From: Bradyrhizobium sp.
GTDB taxonomy: Bacteria > Pseudomonadota > Alphaproteobacteria > Rhizobiales > Xanthobacteraceae
Direction: 5' to 3'
DNA length: 35,892 bases
Assembly: GCA_021732175.1 (NCBI GenBank)
Contig: JAKFVP010000554.1
Span: 1-35,892, forward strand
Shown: positions 15,823-23,742 of the stretch, piece after piece
Numbering within the stretch: position 1 is the stretch's first letter
How the letters are laid out: each line of letters opens with the position of its first letter
Program-made: the position numbers and the translations under genes
The notes under the pieces: generated by a model
Told to the model about the DNA's origin: nothing
The model's input: the letters and a program-made list of their open reading frames with translations, nothing else
The model's database searches: none

Positions 15823-16839
15823 CTACGCGATTCCGAACGGTCGTTCCCGGAAGGTGCCGCCGCGCTGCATGATGGCCCAGACGATACGGGCGAGTTTGTT
15901 GGCGACAGCGACGGTGACCACGCGCGCCGGCCGCCGGGCCAGTAGCGCGTTGACCCATCCAGCCAGTTCGGGCTTGTTGCGGACGTAGCGGACGACTGCG
16001 GTTGCGCCGAGCACAAGCAGCCGCCGCAGATATGGCTCGCCCTTCTTCGAGATCCCACCCAATGTCATCTTTCCTCCACTGCCATTCTGTCGCGGCACCA
16101 GCCCTATCCAGGCCGCGAAGTGGCGCCCCGACTTGAAGGCGCTGGCGTTCGCGACGGTTGCCACCAGCGCGGTCGCTGTGATGATCCCAACTCCGGGGAT
16201 GGTAGCGAGTCGCAAGCTCAGTTCATTGGCGCGATGACGAGCAAGGATCGTCCGCTCGATGGCCTTGATTTTCGACTGCAGATCCTCGATCTGCATCAGG
16301 AGCAGCTCGGCGCAGGCTCGAGCCGGCTCCGGAAGCTCGCCCTCCTGGGCGAGAGCCTCGAGCTCTGGAACACGCCATACCCCCTTGGGAGCGATCAGGC
16401 CAAACTCGGCAAGCTGACCGCGCAGCGAATTGACCAGCATGGTGCGCTGTCGCACGAACAGATCCCGGGTACGATGTCGCATCAGGATCGATTGCTGCTC
16501 GGCGCTCTTGACCGGCACAAACCGCATCGTCGGCCTCGTGACGGCTTCGCAGATGGCCTCGGCATCGACCTCGTCGTTCTTGCCGCGCTTAACATAGGGT
16601 TTCACGTAGGCGGCCGGCATCAGCTTGACCTGATGACCCAGTGCGGTCAGCTCTCGGCCCCAATAGTGGGCCGTGCCGCAGGCTTCTATGCCAACCACAC
16701 AAGACGGAAGTTTGGCAAAGAATGCGATCAATTCTGAACGGCGGAGCTTCTTACGAAGAACGGCTTTGCCTGCAGCATCGACGCCATGCGCTTGAAAAAC
16801 ATGTTTGGCGAGATCGAGGCCGATAATGGTAGGATGCAT
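15823..16839 (-). CDS. IS110-family transposase, copy B
   Basis: The 338-aa enzyme starts MHPTIIGLDLAKHVFQAHGV after the strong ribosome binding site GGAGGGGAG. The DEDD domain shows Asp in IGLDLAK, Glu in VGIEACGTAHYW and Asp in RGKNDEVDAEAI. The C-terminal domain has AAWIGLVPRQNGSGGKMTLG with the probable nucleophilic Ser in GSGGK. Length and all catalytic residues are normal, so it is likely functional and might act in trans on copy D, whose inverted repeats are identical. Confidence 0.93.
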   Translation of the reverse strand: MHPTIIGLDLAKHVFQAHGVDAAGKAVLRKKLRRSELIAFFAKLPSCVVGIEACGTAHYWGRELTALGHQVKLMPAAYVKPYVKRGKNDEVDAEAICEAVTRPTMRFVPVKSAEQQSILMRHRTRDLFVRQRTMLVNSLRGQLAEFGLIAPKGVWRVPELEALAQEGELPEPARACAELLLMQIEDLQSKIKAIERTILARHRANELSLRLATIPGVGIITATALVATVANASAFKSGRHFAAWIGLVPRQNGSGGKMTLGGISKKGEPYLRRLLVLGATAVVRYVRNKPELAGWVNALLARRPARVVTVAVANKLARIVWAIMQRGGTFRERPFGIA

Positions 16840-16938
16840 TGTGGATGGCTCCCCTCCTAGTTGCTATCAGCAACATTCTGGCACACTGATGCCGTGGAGT
16901 GGGTGTCATCCACACAATCATCGCTGGATGGCGTCCGC

Positions 16939-17208
16939 ATGGCAAGAACTTTTTCGACGTCTTGGCGACTTGGTGGTCGGGGTGCGGTCATCGGTCCGGC
17001 CTCATCGAAGCGGATTCCTGGTCCGCGGGCCCTAATGGTAGTCCGCGGATCGGGTCCCAGCCACTACTGACGCGCTCGATGCGCATGCACAGGTTCGGGT
17101 TGTCCCAATCCTCGGTCTCGACCGGTTGCCATTACGTCGTCGTCGCTCTCACCAATTCGATCATCCCACTCGGCAGCTAACTTTCTTTCCCTTTCCGGCT
17201 GCTTCCGC
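16939..17208 (-). ncRNA. Candidate bridge RNA region of copy C
   Basis: It has the core GCGGTCATCGGTCCGG (16984-16999). The hairpin ACGCGC/GCGCAT (17070-17075, 17081-17086) is formed by different bases than in copy B; on the minus strand its only non-Watson-Crick pair is a U-G wobble. Confidence 0.55.
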
Positions 17209-18234
17209 TTATGCGATGGCGGAGGCTTCCTGGCGGAACGTCTCGCCGCGGCTCATCACCGCCCACGCGATCCTTGCCATCTTGTTGGCTACCGCGATCG
17301 TGACCACGCGCGGTGGACGCCTTTGGAGGAGCGCGTTGATCCAGCCGGCAAGCTCGGGCTTGTTGCGGCAATAGCGGATCACCGCAGTGGCGCCGAGCAC
17401 GAGCAGCTTGCGCAAATACGCGTCGCCTTTCTTCGAAATCTTCCCCAGATGGACCTTGCCGCCGGATCCGGACTGCCGTGGGACAAGGCCGATCCAAGCG
17501 GCCAGGTGTCGCCCGGATTTAAAGGCCTTGATGTCGCCGATGGTAGCGGTGATGGCGGAAGCCGTGATCACGCCGATGCCGGGGATCGTTTGCAGCCGGA
17601 GACTGACCTCGCTGGCGCGATGTTTCACTCGAATAGCCTTCTCTATCGTTTGTACGCGTGTCTGAAGATCGTCGATCTGGCCCATGATCAGCTCGACGCA
17701 GCTGCGCACCGCGTCGGGTAGGACGGCGGGAGTTGCGCCTTGGGCAAGCGCGTGGAGGTCCGGGATGCTCCAGACTCCCTTGGGAGCAATCAGCCCAAAC
17801 TCGGCGAGCTGGCCACGCAACGAGTTGATCAGCGCAGTGCGCTGCCGCACCAGCAGCTCGCGTGTCCGGTGCAGCATCAGACCCGATCGCTGCTCCGCGC
17901 CCTTGATCTCGACAAATCGCATCGTTGGCCTGGTCACTGCCTCGCAGATTGCCTCCGCATCAACGGCATCGTTCTTGCCGCGTTTGACATAGGGTTTGAC
18001 GTACCCCGCCGGCATCAGCCGCACGTCGTGTCCAAGTGCCGTCAGCTCGCGACCCCAATGATGGGCGGTGCCGCAGGCCTCTGTGCCGACCAGGCTGGGC
18101 GGCAGCCCTTTGAAGAACTCGAGTACTTCCGAGCGGCGGAGCTTCTTGCGGATCGTGACCTTGCCAGCCGGATCGACCGCATGGACTTGAAAAACGTGCT
18201 TTGCAAGATCGAGACCAACAATCATAGTGGGCAT
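17209..18234 (-). CDS. IS110-family transposase, copy C
   Basis: The 341-aa enzyme starts MPTMIVGLDLAKHVFQVHAV. The DEDD residues lie in VGLDLAK, VGTEACGTAHHW and RGKNDAVDAEAI, and the Ser in LVPRQSGSGGKVHLG. It is complete and differs from copy B throughout (for example EVLEFFKGLPPSLV against ELIAFFAKLPSCVV), so it is a distinct IS rather than a recent duplicate. It sits inside a head-to-tail array with B and D. Confidence 0.93.
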   Translation of the reverse strand: MPTMIVGLDLAKHVFQVHAVDPAGKVTIRKKLRRSEVLEFFKGLPPSLVGTEACGTAHHWGRELTALGHDVRLMPAGYVKPYVKRGKNDAVDAEAICEAVTRPTMRFVEIKGAEQRSGLMLHRTRELLVRQRTALINSLRGQLAEFGLIAPKGVWSIPDLHALAQGATPAVLPDAVRSCVELIMGQIDDLQTRVQTIEKAIRVKHRASEVSLRLQTIPGIGVITASAITATIGDIKAFKSGRHLAAWIGLVPRQSGSGGKVHLGKISKKGDAYLRKLLVLGATAVIRYCRNKPELAGWINALLQRRPPRVVTIAVANKMARIAWAVMSRGETFRQEASAIA

Positions 18235-18335
18235 CGTGGATGGCTCCCCTTGAGTGAATCTGACAACGACTCACTTTGGCACATCAGATGCCGGTAGCGG
18301 ACGCCATCCACACCATCACTGTGGATGACACCCAC

Positions 18336-18609
18336 ATGGCAAGAACTTTTTTGACGTTACAGCATTTGGTCGTTGCGGTCATCTGTCCGGCCTCATGGTG
18401 CGGATCGTGTGAGCCGCGGGCCTTAATGGCTGTCCGCTGATCTGGTCCCAATCATCGTTGGCGGATTCGAAGTCCGTGCACAGGTTCGGGTTGTCCTGAT
18501 CCTCGGTTTGTCGACCGGATGCCATTACGTCGTCATCGCTCCTACCAATTCGTGTGTTCGTTTTGTTCGATATCTATATTGCGGGTTTCAATTCATTGCC
18601 AAGCCACTT
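18336..18609 (-). ncRNA. Candidate bridge RNA region of copy D
   Basis: It shares the core GCGGTCATCTGTCCGG (18375-18390) and long identity with copy B, for example AACTTTTTTGACGTTACAGC near the end. The variable hairpin is shorter here: CGGA (18462-18465) with TCCG (18473-18476). Confidence 0.5.
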
Positions 18610-19632
18610 TTAAGCTATGCCGAGTGGTCTTTCCCTAAATGCCCCACCACGTTGCATGATTGCCCAGACGATGCGTGCAAGTTTGTTTGCAACCGCGACC
18701 GTTACGACGCGCGCTGGCCTTCGCGCCAGCAGCGCATTCACCCACCCGGCGAATTCAGGTTTGTTACGAGCGTAGCGGACCACTGCGGTGGCGCCGAGCA
18801 CAAGCAGTCGCCGCAGATAGGGCTCGCCCTTCTTCGAAATCCGAGCGAGATGCACTTTGCCGCCAGTCCCGTTTTGTTGTGGCACCAGACCAATCCAGGC
18901 TGCGAAGTGACGCCCGGACTTGAAGGCGCTGGCATCGACGACGGTAGCAACCATTGCCGTGGCTGTAATCACGCCGATACCGGGAATCGTTGCCAGCCTC
19001 AGGCTCATTTCGTTCGCACGGTGGTGAGCCAGAAGCCTTCGCTCGATCGCTTTTATCTTCGCTTGCAAGTCCTCGATCTGCATCATGATCAATTCAGCGC
19101 AGGCCCGAGCAGGCTCAGGGAGGACGGAGTTGGCGGCACCCTGAGTCAACGCGTGGGGTTCAGGGATACGCCAAATACCTTGTGGTGCAATCAAACCAAA
19201 CTCGGCGAGCTGCCCCCCGCAAGGAGTTGACCAGCATGGTGCGCTGGCGCACGAACAGATCGCGGGTCCGGTGCAGCATCAGAATCGACTGCTGCTCAGC
19301 ACTCTTAACCGGGACGAACCTCATTGTTGGCCTGGTGACAGCCTCATAGATCGCCTCTGCTTCGTCCTCGTCATTCTTGCCGCGTTTGACATACTTCACG
19401 TAAGCCGCTGGCATCAGACGCACATGATGCCCGAGCGAAGATAGCTCACGGCCCCAATAATGGGCGGTCCCGCACGCCTCCATGCCGACCAGGCAGGGTG
19501 GAAGTTTCTCGAAAAATGCCTTGAGTTCCGAGCGCCGGAGCTTCTTGCGGATGATGATTTTGCCCGCAGCGTCCACGCCATGCACCGAAAAGCGTGCTTG
19601 GCGAGATCTAGGCCGATGGTGGTAGGATGCAT
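18610..19632 (-). pseudogene. IS110-family transposase, copy D, frameshifted
   Basis: Three frames are needed to read it: MHPTTIGLDLAKHAF from 19632, then VHGVDAAGKIIIRKKLRRSE to LVNSLRG, then LAEFGLIAPQGIWRIPEPHA to the end at 18610. Frameshifts lie near 19590 and 19215. A Pro codon is missing in AAYVKYVKRG, where copies B and C read YVKPYVKRG. The following NDEDEAEAI replaces the catalytic Asp (VDAEAI in B and C) by Glu. It is therefore dead by several independent changes, and most like copy B. Confidence 0.88.
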
Positions 19633-19773
19633 TGTGGATGACTCCCCTCTCTGTTGCCTCGGCAACAATTTGGCGCATTTGATGCCGTCGAGTGGGTGTC
19701 ATCCACATTCGGCTCCCGAGCCGCCGCAGGCGCAGACCGCCGCGCCTGAACCGACACACCGGCCATCGTGCAA

Positions 19774-20013
19774 TTAGGAAGCGTTGTCCTTGCAGAACCG
19801 AACCGCGGCCGCCTCCAACGGCAACGGTGCCGCCGGGGCCAAAAGGGACAACGGCGAAGCGAGCGTCTCTGCCCGCATGACGACTTCCCGTCGCCGCTTG
19901 GGATCGCCGATCTTGAAGAAGGCATCCAGCAGCCGCAGCGCTTCCAGATCCGAGGTGCTTATTGATTTCCCGTCGTCCACTGACCCCCCGGCGCGGTGCC
20001 GATGCTGATACAT
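19774..20013 (-). CDS. Small hypothetical protein
   Basis: From the ATG at 20011-20013 the product has 79 aa: MYQHRHRAGGSVDDGKSIST, then DLEALRLLDAFFKIGDPKRR and REVVMRAETLA, then a hydrophobic Pro/Ala-rich tail. The middle resembles short helical proteins common in Bradyrhizobium that carry a DPxRRRxxxxxAExLA segment; I cannot name the family. GACGGAA lies about 6 bases upstream. It sits between the IS array and the SulP remnant. Confidence 0.45.
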   Translation of the reverse strand: MYQHRHRAGGSVDDGKSISTSDLEALRLLDAFFKIGDPKRRREVVMRAETLASPLSLLAPAAPLPLEAAAVRFCKDNAS

Positions 20014-20047
20014 CATGCATTCCGTCGCAGGCGCTCCGGAAAGGCAG

Positions 20048-20473
20048 ATTTGTTTGCCGATCGTCGTTCTGGCGGCGATCATCATCGTCGCGGCGAGCGG
20101 GATGATCGACGTAGCCGAGTTGATCCGCATGCACCGCTTCGACGGCCGTACATTGCGGTTTCCATGGTGACGTTCGGCGGCGTGATCGTGATGGGGATTG
20201 TGCCGGGCATTCTCGTCGCGGTGGCGATGTCGCTGCTGTTTCTGATCGCTCACCTGGCTCGGCCGGCCGACCTGCATTTGGCAGCGGCCAACAATGCGCA
20301 TGAATTTGTCCTGATCGGCGACGGACCGTTTGCGCATGACGGCGATGGCAGGGCAGTCTATCGACTGGGTGGCCTGCTGATGTTCGCCAACTCCAGTTAC
20401 GTAAAGGACCGCCTTCTGGCGCTCACCGCTGGCGCAGGGAACTCGATCCGTACGCTGGTATTCGAGCAGCGAT
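20048..20473 (+). pseudogene. SulP anion transporter C-terminal remnant with STAS domain
   Basis: One frame gives PIVVLAAIIIVAASGMIDVA and ELIRMHRFDGR; after a frameshift near 20150 the next gives IAVSMVTFGGVIVMGIVPGI, VAMSLLFLIAHLARPADLHL and YRLGGLLMFANSSYVKDRLL. These are the last membrane helices and the start of the cytoplasmic STAS domain of SulP (sulfate/bicarbonate) permeases. The N-terminal two thirds and the end of STAS are absent. It is followed directly by a carbonic anhydrase remnant, a pair often linked in bicarbonate uptake. Confidence 0.8.
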
Positions 20474-20479
20474 TCCGAC

Positions 20480-21369
20480 ATGCCTATCGCTACGGAGAAC
20501 CGGATTCGCAAACCCGATCACGGCCAAAGGATGCCGAGGCGGCAGAGCAGCGCCTTGACGAAGGCAGTCAGCCTTTGCGGACTGCTCGATGGCATGGCGG
20601 ACGATAGTGGCACGGCAAGCCGCATAATCCAGATCGATCCACGCGATCTGGGATTGGAGGCTGGCAACAACCTGGGCCCGAGACAACGGCCGTTCGCCGC
20701 GGTTCCCGGCTGCTCCGATGCGCGTGTCCCGATCGAACTGATATTCAATGAAGGCCCAAACGACCTTTTTGTGGTGCGAGGCGCGCGTAACGACCTCGGC
20801 AGCGAAGTGCTTGGCAGCCTGAAGTATGCCGTCGAACATATGGGCGGAAGCCTGAAGATCGTTGTTGTTTTGGGCCACAGTGGCTGCGGCGCGGTGTCAT
20901 CGGCGGTCGACGTATTCCTCGAACCGGAAAAATACCTTTCGCTTGCCACCAGCCATGCGCTGCGCAGCATCTTCGACCGGCTTCTGGTGGTGGTACAGGC
21001 CTCTGCCAAAAAAATACAAGAGACGTTCGGCGCCGAGGTCGTCCGCAATCCCCGATACCGGGAAGCGCTGATTGAAATGTTCGTCGTCCTCAACGCGGCG
21101 CTGGCGGCCTATACCTTGCAGCAGGAGATGGGCAACCGCGGTATAGGCACGCTTAAATTAAAGCCGCCTACGGCGTCTATCTTCTGGAGACGCGCCAGGT
21201 CTGGGCCCCCCGTCGCGGCACCGCGATATGGACCGGACTCGCCGATCCGCCTAGCGATCTCGCGGCTTTTGTTGGCCATGGAGACGACATCGTTCACTCG
21301 GATCGGATTACCGCGATACTCGGATTAGAACATTCGAGGGCAGTTCCTCCCGCTGTTGCTGGATCCTGA
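20480..21369 (+). pseudogene. Beta-carbonic anhydrase, frameshifted
   Basis: The product would hydrate CO2 to bicarbonate. The zinc-binding residues remain: Cys and Asp-Arg in PGCSDARVPIELIFNEGPND, and His-Cys in VVLGHSGCGAVSSAVDVF. Later segments are LGSLKYAVEHMGGSLKIVVV and VVQASAKKIQETFG. Near 21155 the frame changes; the true C-terminus continues as AAYGVYLLETRQVWAPRRG and DDIVHSDRITAILGLEH, ending at 21369. Several odd residues before the shift (VVRGARNDLG for the usual VVRVAGN) also suggest decay. The start is uncertain. With the SulP remnant it marks a former inorganic-carbon locus. Confidence 0.8.
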
Positions 21370-21600
21370 AGCGACACTCGCAGCCATTCCAAAACTATTT
21401 CCGGCAAGCATTGACCAACGTCGGAAGGGCCTTGTCGCAATTCGCGATGTTCCTGAGCGCCGCCGGCGAAATCTCCGGCGAGGCCGCGGAACGCTGAAAA
21501 GGGTTGCGATGCTTTTTGAATTCAATGAGGCCGGGCCGTTGGTGGCGGGCGCCGACAGCGTATCCTTCGTTCCAGGCGTGGACAGAGCCAAGGCGTCGTA
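21332..21600 (+). pseudogene. Fragment resembling a DUF3141 C-terminus
   Basis: The frame reads LLLDPEATLAAIPKLFPASI and DQRRKGLVAIRDV, then shifts to LSAAGEISGEAAER and back to LKRVAMLFE. This pattern recalls the C-terminal tail of DUF3141 proteins as I remember them, but the match is not secure. It overlaps the end of the carbonic anhydrase remnant in another frame. The stretch 21601-21886 holds no recognisable gene. Confidence 0.35.
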
Positions 21601-21929
21601 GCCTCCGCCGACAGTTGGGAGACGGTGTCGTTGCGATTTGAGTGTAGTCACCAATCAGGACAACTGGCATTCTGCTCGGCGGCATTTTCAAGGCCACCAA
21701 AAACGAGTCGTCCGCGTGCTGCAGGTGCTTTCGTTTTTCAAATGCACGTCAGCGCCGGAGTACGCCTTTGCGCAGCTTTGCGGGGCCACTGGCCGGCGCC
21801 GGCGCGATCAAGACTCCGGGAGATGTTGTTGATGATTCCGATTCTCTTTCCATTGTTGGGATCGGCCTGTTTGCGACTCGGTCTAGGCATCTCAGGTCGT
21901 GTCCCCAGTGATGGTGTAGCTCGGTAGAG

Positions 21930-21983
21930 CAAAGCCGCCCGTACGCGCGCCTCAGATGGCGCCGTAGCGGGCGGGCGGCTTTG
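21930..21983 (+). promoter_or_regulatory. Leader hairpin of IS256 copy 1
   Basis: CAAAGCCGCCCG (21930-21941) pairs perfectly with CGGGCGGCTTTG (21972-21983). In copy 2 the stem is CAAAGCCGTCCGC/GCGGACGGCTTTG: a C-to-T change on one arm is matched by G-to-A on the other. A second stem follows (ACCGGCGA/TCGCCGGT here). A role in blocking outside transcription or translation is inferred. Confidence 0.6.
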
Positions 21984-22050
21984 CGGTGGTCACCGGCGAT
22001 TCGCCGGTAGGATCGGGTTGCGACACGCCAACGCAACCGAGGAACCACCG

Positions 22051-23246
22051 ATGACCGACGATATGATGAACCTGCGCACGCTCGTGGAGAAGACCCCTGA
22101 TGCCGATCTGTTGCGCGAGATGATCGGCTTTGCCGCCCAGCGTCTGATGGAGCTGGAAGTCGAAGGCCAGACCGGGGCGGCCTATGGAGAGAAGAATCCT
22201 GAGCGTCTGGCCCAGCGCAACGGCTATCGCGACCGGGTCTGGGAGACCCGCGCCGGCGCGGTCGAACTGCGCATTCCCAAGCTGCGCAAGGGCTCCTACT
22301 TCCCGGGCTTTCTGGAGCCGCGCCGCATGGCCGAGAAGGCGCTCACCGCCGTGGTCCAGGAAGCCTATGTGCAAGGCGTCTCGACCCGTTCGGTGGACGA
22401 TCTGGTGCAGGCGATGGGGATGAGCGGCATCTCCAAGAGCCAGGTGAGCCGGCTGTGCGGTGAGATCGACGACAAGGTGAAGGCTTTCCTCGCCCGCCCG
22501 ATCGAGGGCGACTGGCCGTATTTGTGGATCGACGCCACCTACGTGAAGGTGCGCCAGAACGGGCGCATCGTGTCAGTCGCGGTGATTGTCGCGGTCGGCG
22601 TCAACAGCGACGGCCGGCGTGAGGTTCTCGGCATGGATATTGGTCCCTCCGAAGCCGAGACGTTCTGGACGGCATTCCTGCGCAAGCTCGCCCGCCGTGG
22701 CCTGCGCGGCGTCAAGCTGGTCGTCTCCGACGCCCACGAAGGCATCAAGGCCACCGTGGCCAAGGTGCTCAACGCCACTTGGCAACGTTGCCGCGTCCAC
22801 TTCATGCGCAACGCGCTGGCCCATGCTGGCAAGAGCGGGCGGCGCGTTGTGTCCGCTTTCATTGCCACCGCGTTTGCCCAGGACGATGCCGAAGCTGCAA
22901 CGGCGCAGTGGCGGAAGGTCGCCGATCAGCTCCGTCCCAAGCTGCCCAAGCTTGCTGGCTTCCTCGACGAGGCCGAGACCGATGTGCTCGCCTACATGAC
23001 GTTCCCGCCACAGCATCGAACCAAGCTGCACTCGACCCGATCGAACGTCTCAACGGCGAGATCAAGCGGCGCACCGAGGTGGTTGGCATCTTCCCCAACG
23101 AGGATGCTATCGTCCGCCTCATCGGCGCGATCCTGCTCGAGCAGAACGATGAATGGGCCGTCCAGCGTGCCCGTTACATGACGCTGGAAACCATCGCGCC
23201 CTTGAGCGATGATCCAACCGTCAGCCTTCCGGCTATCGCCAGCTGA
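22051..23246 (+). pseudogene. IS256-family (mutator) transposase, copy 1, frameshifted
   Basis: The protein starts [20 protein letters not shown]. The DDE aspartates lie in [12 protein letters not shown] and [13 protein letters not shown]. At about 23030 the frame breaks: HRTKLHS should continue to [13 protein letters not shown], which contains the third acidic residue, but about 4 bases are missing and the frame shifts. The remaining C-terminus ([20 protein letters not shown] to DDPTVSLPAIAS) is intact in another frame to 23246. Without the shift it would be a normal enzyme of about 399 aa. Confidence 0.9.
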
Positions 23247-23321
23247 CCTGCCCGGCCCACGCCGGCGAACGCGGTGCCCCGCCGCCAGCTACACCACGCC
23301 CGGGGACACGATCGCATCTCA

Positions 23322-23659
23322 CTCGCCCATTTTTTCGCCGGGATGATGCAAACTAGCCGCCTAGGCCGGCCGGCTTAGAGGACGGGCCCTCGATACGCGA
23401 TACGAGGCAAGTTACCATCGGCCGCATAGAGCAATAAATTCAATATTAAAATCAAATGGTTATGCGAGAAGGACCATTACCCTCGTCGTGGTATTTGTGC
23501 AACATCTGCTACAAAAGAGGCAAATGCTGCCTGAACAAGTCAGTCTTTTTGTTGCGTGATCGGAACTGTTCGTTTCTTATCATTTTGCGACGGAGGGGGG
23601 CATCCCGAGGTCGCCCCGTTTTAGGTGGTTCGCTTAAGTCCACCTTGGCTACGAGGATG
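23322..23659. other. Upstream region of the porin gene
   Basis: AT-richer than its surroundings around 23425-23460 and without a convincing ORF. AGGTGG/CCACCT (23623-23628, 23640-23645) forms a stem. The porin promoter is likely here, but no -35/-10 pair was assigned with confidence. Confidence 0.4.
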
Positions 23660-23681
23660 CGTTGATCCTTCAACGTTTTTT
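23660..23681 (+). promoter_or_regulatory. Terminator-like hairpin in porin leader
   Basis: CGTTGA-tcct-TCAACG (23660-23665, 23670-23675) followed at once by TTTTTT looks like an intrinsic terminator, 62 bp before the porin ATG. It could end a short upstream RNA or act as an attenuator. Confidence 0.45.
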
Positions 23682-23696
23682 CGCGGGCATTCAAAC

Positions 23697-23724
23697 GGCT
23701 CTGTACGACCCTTTGTACCGAGCC
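23697..23724 (+). promoter_or_regulatory. Stem-loop just upstream of the porin ribosome binding site
   Basis: GGCTCTGTAC (23697-23706) and GTACCGAGCC (23715-23724) pair in 9 of 10 positions, 7 bp before GGAGGT (23732-23737). It may stabilise the messenger, as is common for abundant porin transcripts. Confidence 0.45.
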
Positions 23725-23742
23725 ACAACTTGGAGGTTTAAC

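Larger units (their letters stand above)
15525..16913 (-). mobile_element. IS1111-group insertion sequence, copy B
   Basis: Subterminal inverted repeats GTGGATGACACCCAC (15525-15539) and GTGGGTGTCATCCAC (16899-16913) are perfect over 15 bp. One intact transposase on the minus strand is followed by a 283-bp non-coding right end. Its outer neighbour at 16924 is the next element of the array, only 11 bp away. Confidence 0.9.
16924..18311 (-). mobile_element. IS1111-group insertion sequence, copy C
   Basis: Its inverted repeats differ from those of its neighbours but match each other: TGGATGGCGTCCGC (16925-16938) and GCGGACGCCATCCA with C (18297-18311). The element lies in the same orientation as copies B and D, 11 bp from B and 9 bp from D. 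Each end therefore co-varies with its partner. Confidence 0.9.
18321..19706 (-). mobile_element. IS1111-group insertion sequence, copy D (degenerate)
   Basis: The inverted repeats GTGGATGACACCCAC (18321-18335) and GTGGGTGTCATCCAC (19692-19706) are identical to those of copy B. The transposase is broken, but both ends and the non-coding right end are intact, so the element could still move if helped in trans. Confidence 0.88.
21895..23313 (+). mobile_element. IS256-family insertion sequence, copy 1, with 8-bp target duplication
   Basis: The ends are GGTCGTGTCCCC (21895-21906) and GGGGACACGATC (23302-23313), imperfect inverted repeats extended inwards by TGGTGTAGCT/AGCTACACCA. The flanks carry the direct repeat GCATCTCA at 21887-21894 and 23314-23321, a target duplication of the length expected for IS256. 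The element lies about 430 bp upstream of the porin gene and was inserted intact. Confidence 0.92.

Noticed and set aside
15525..19706. Repeated arrays as an integron-like cassette series
   Set aside because: Each unit is a complete IS1111-type element with its own transposase and inverted repeats; no attC sites or integrase are present.
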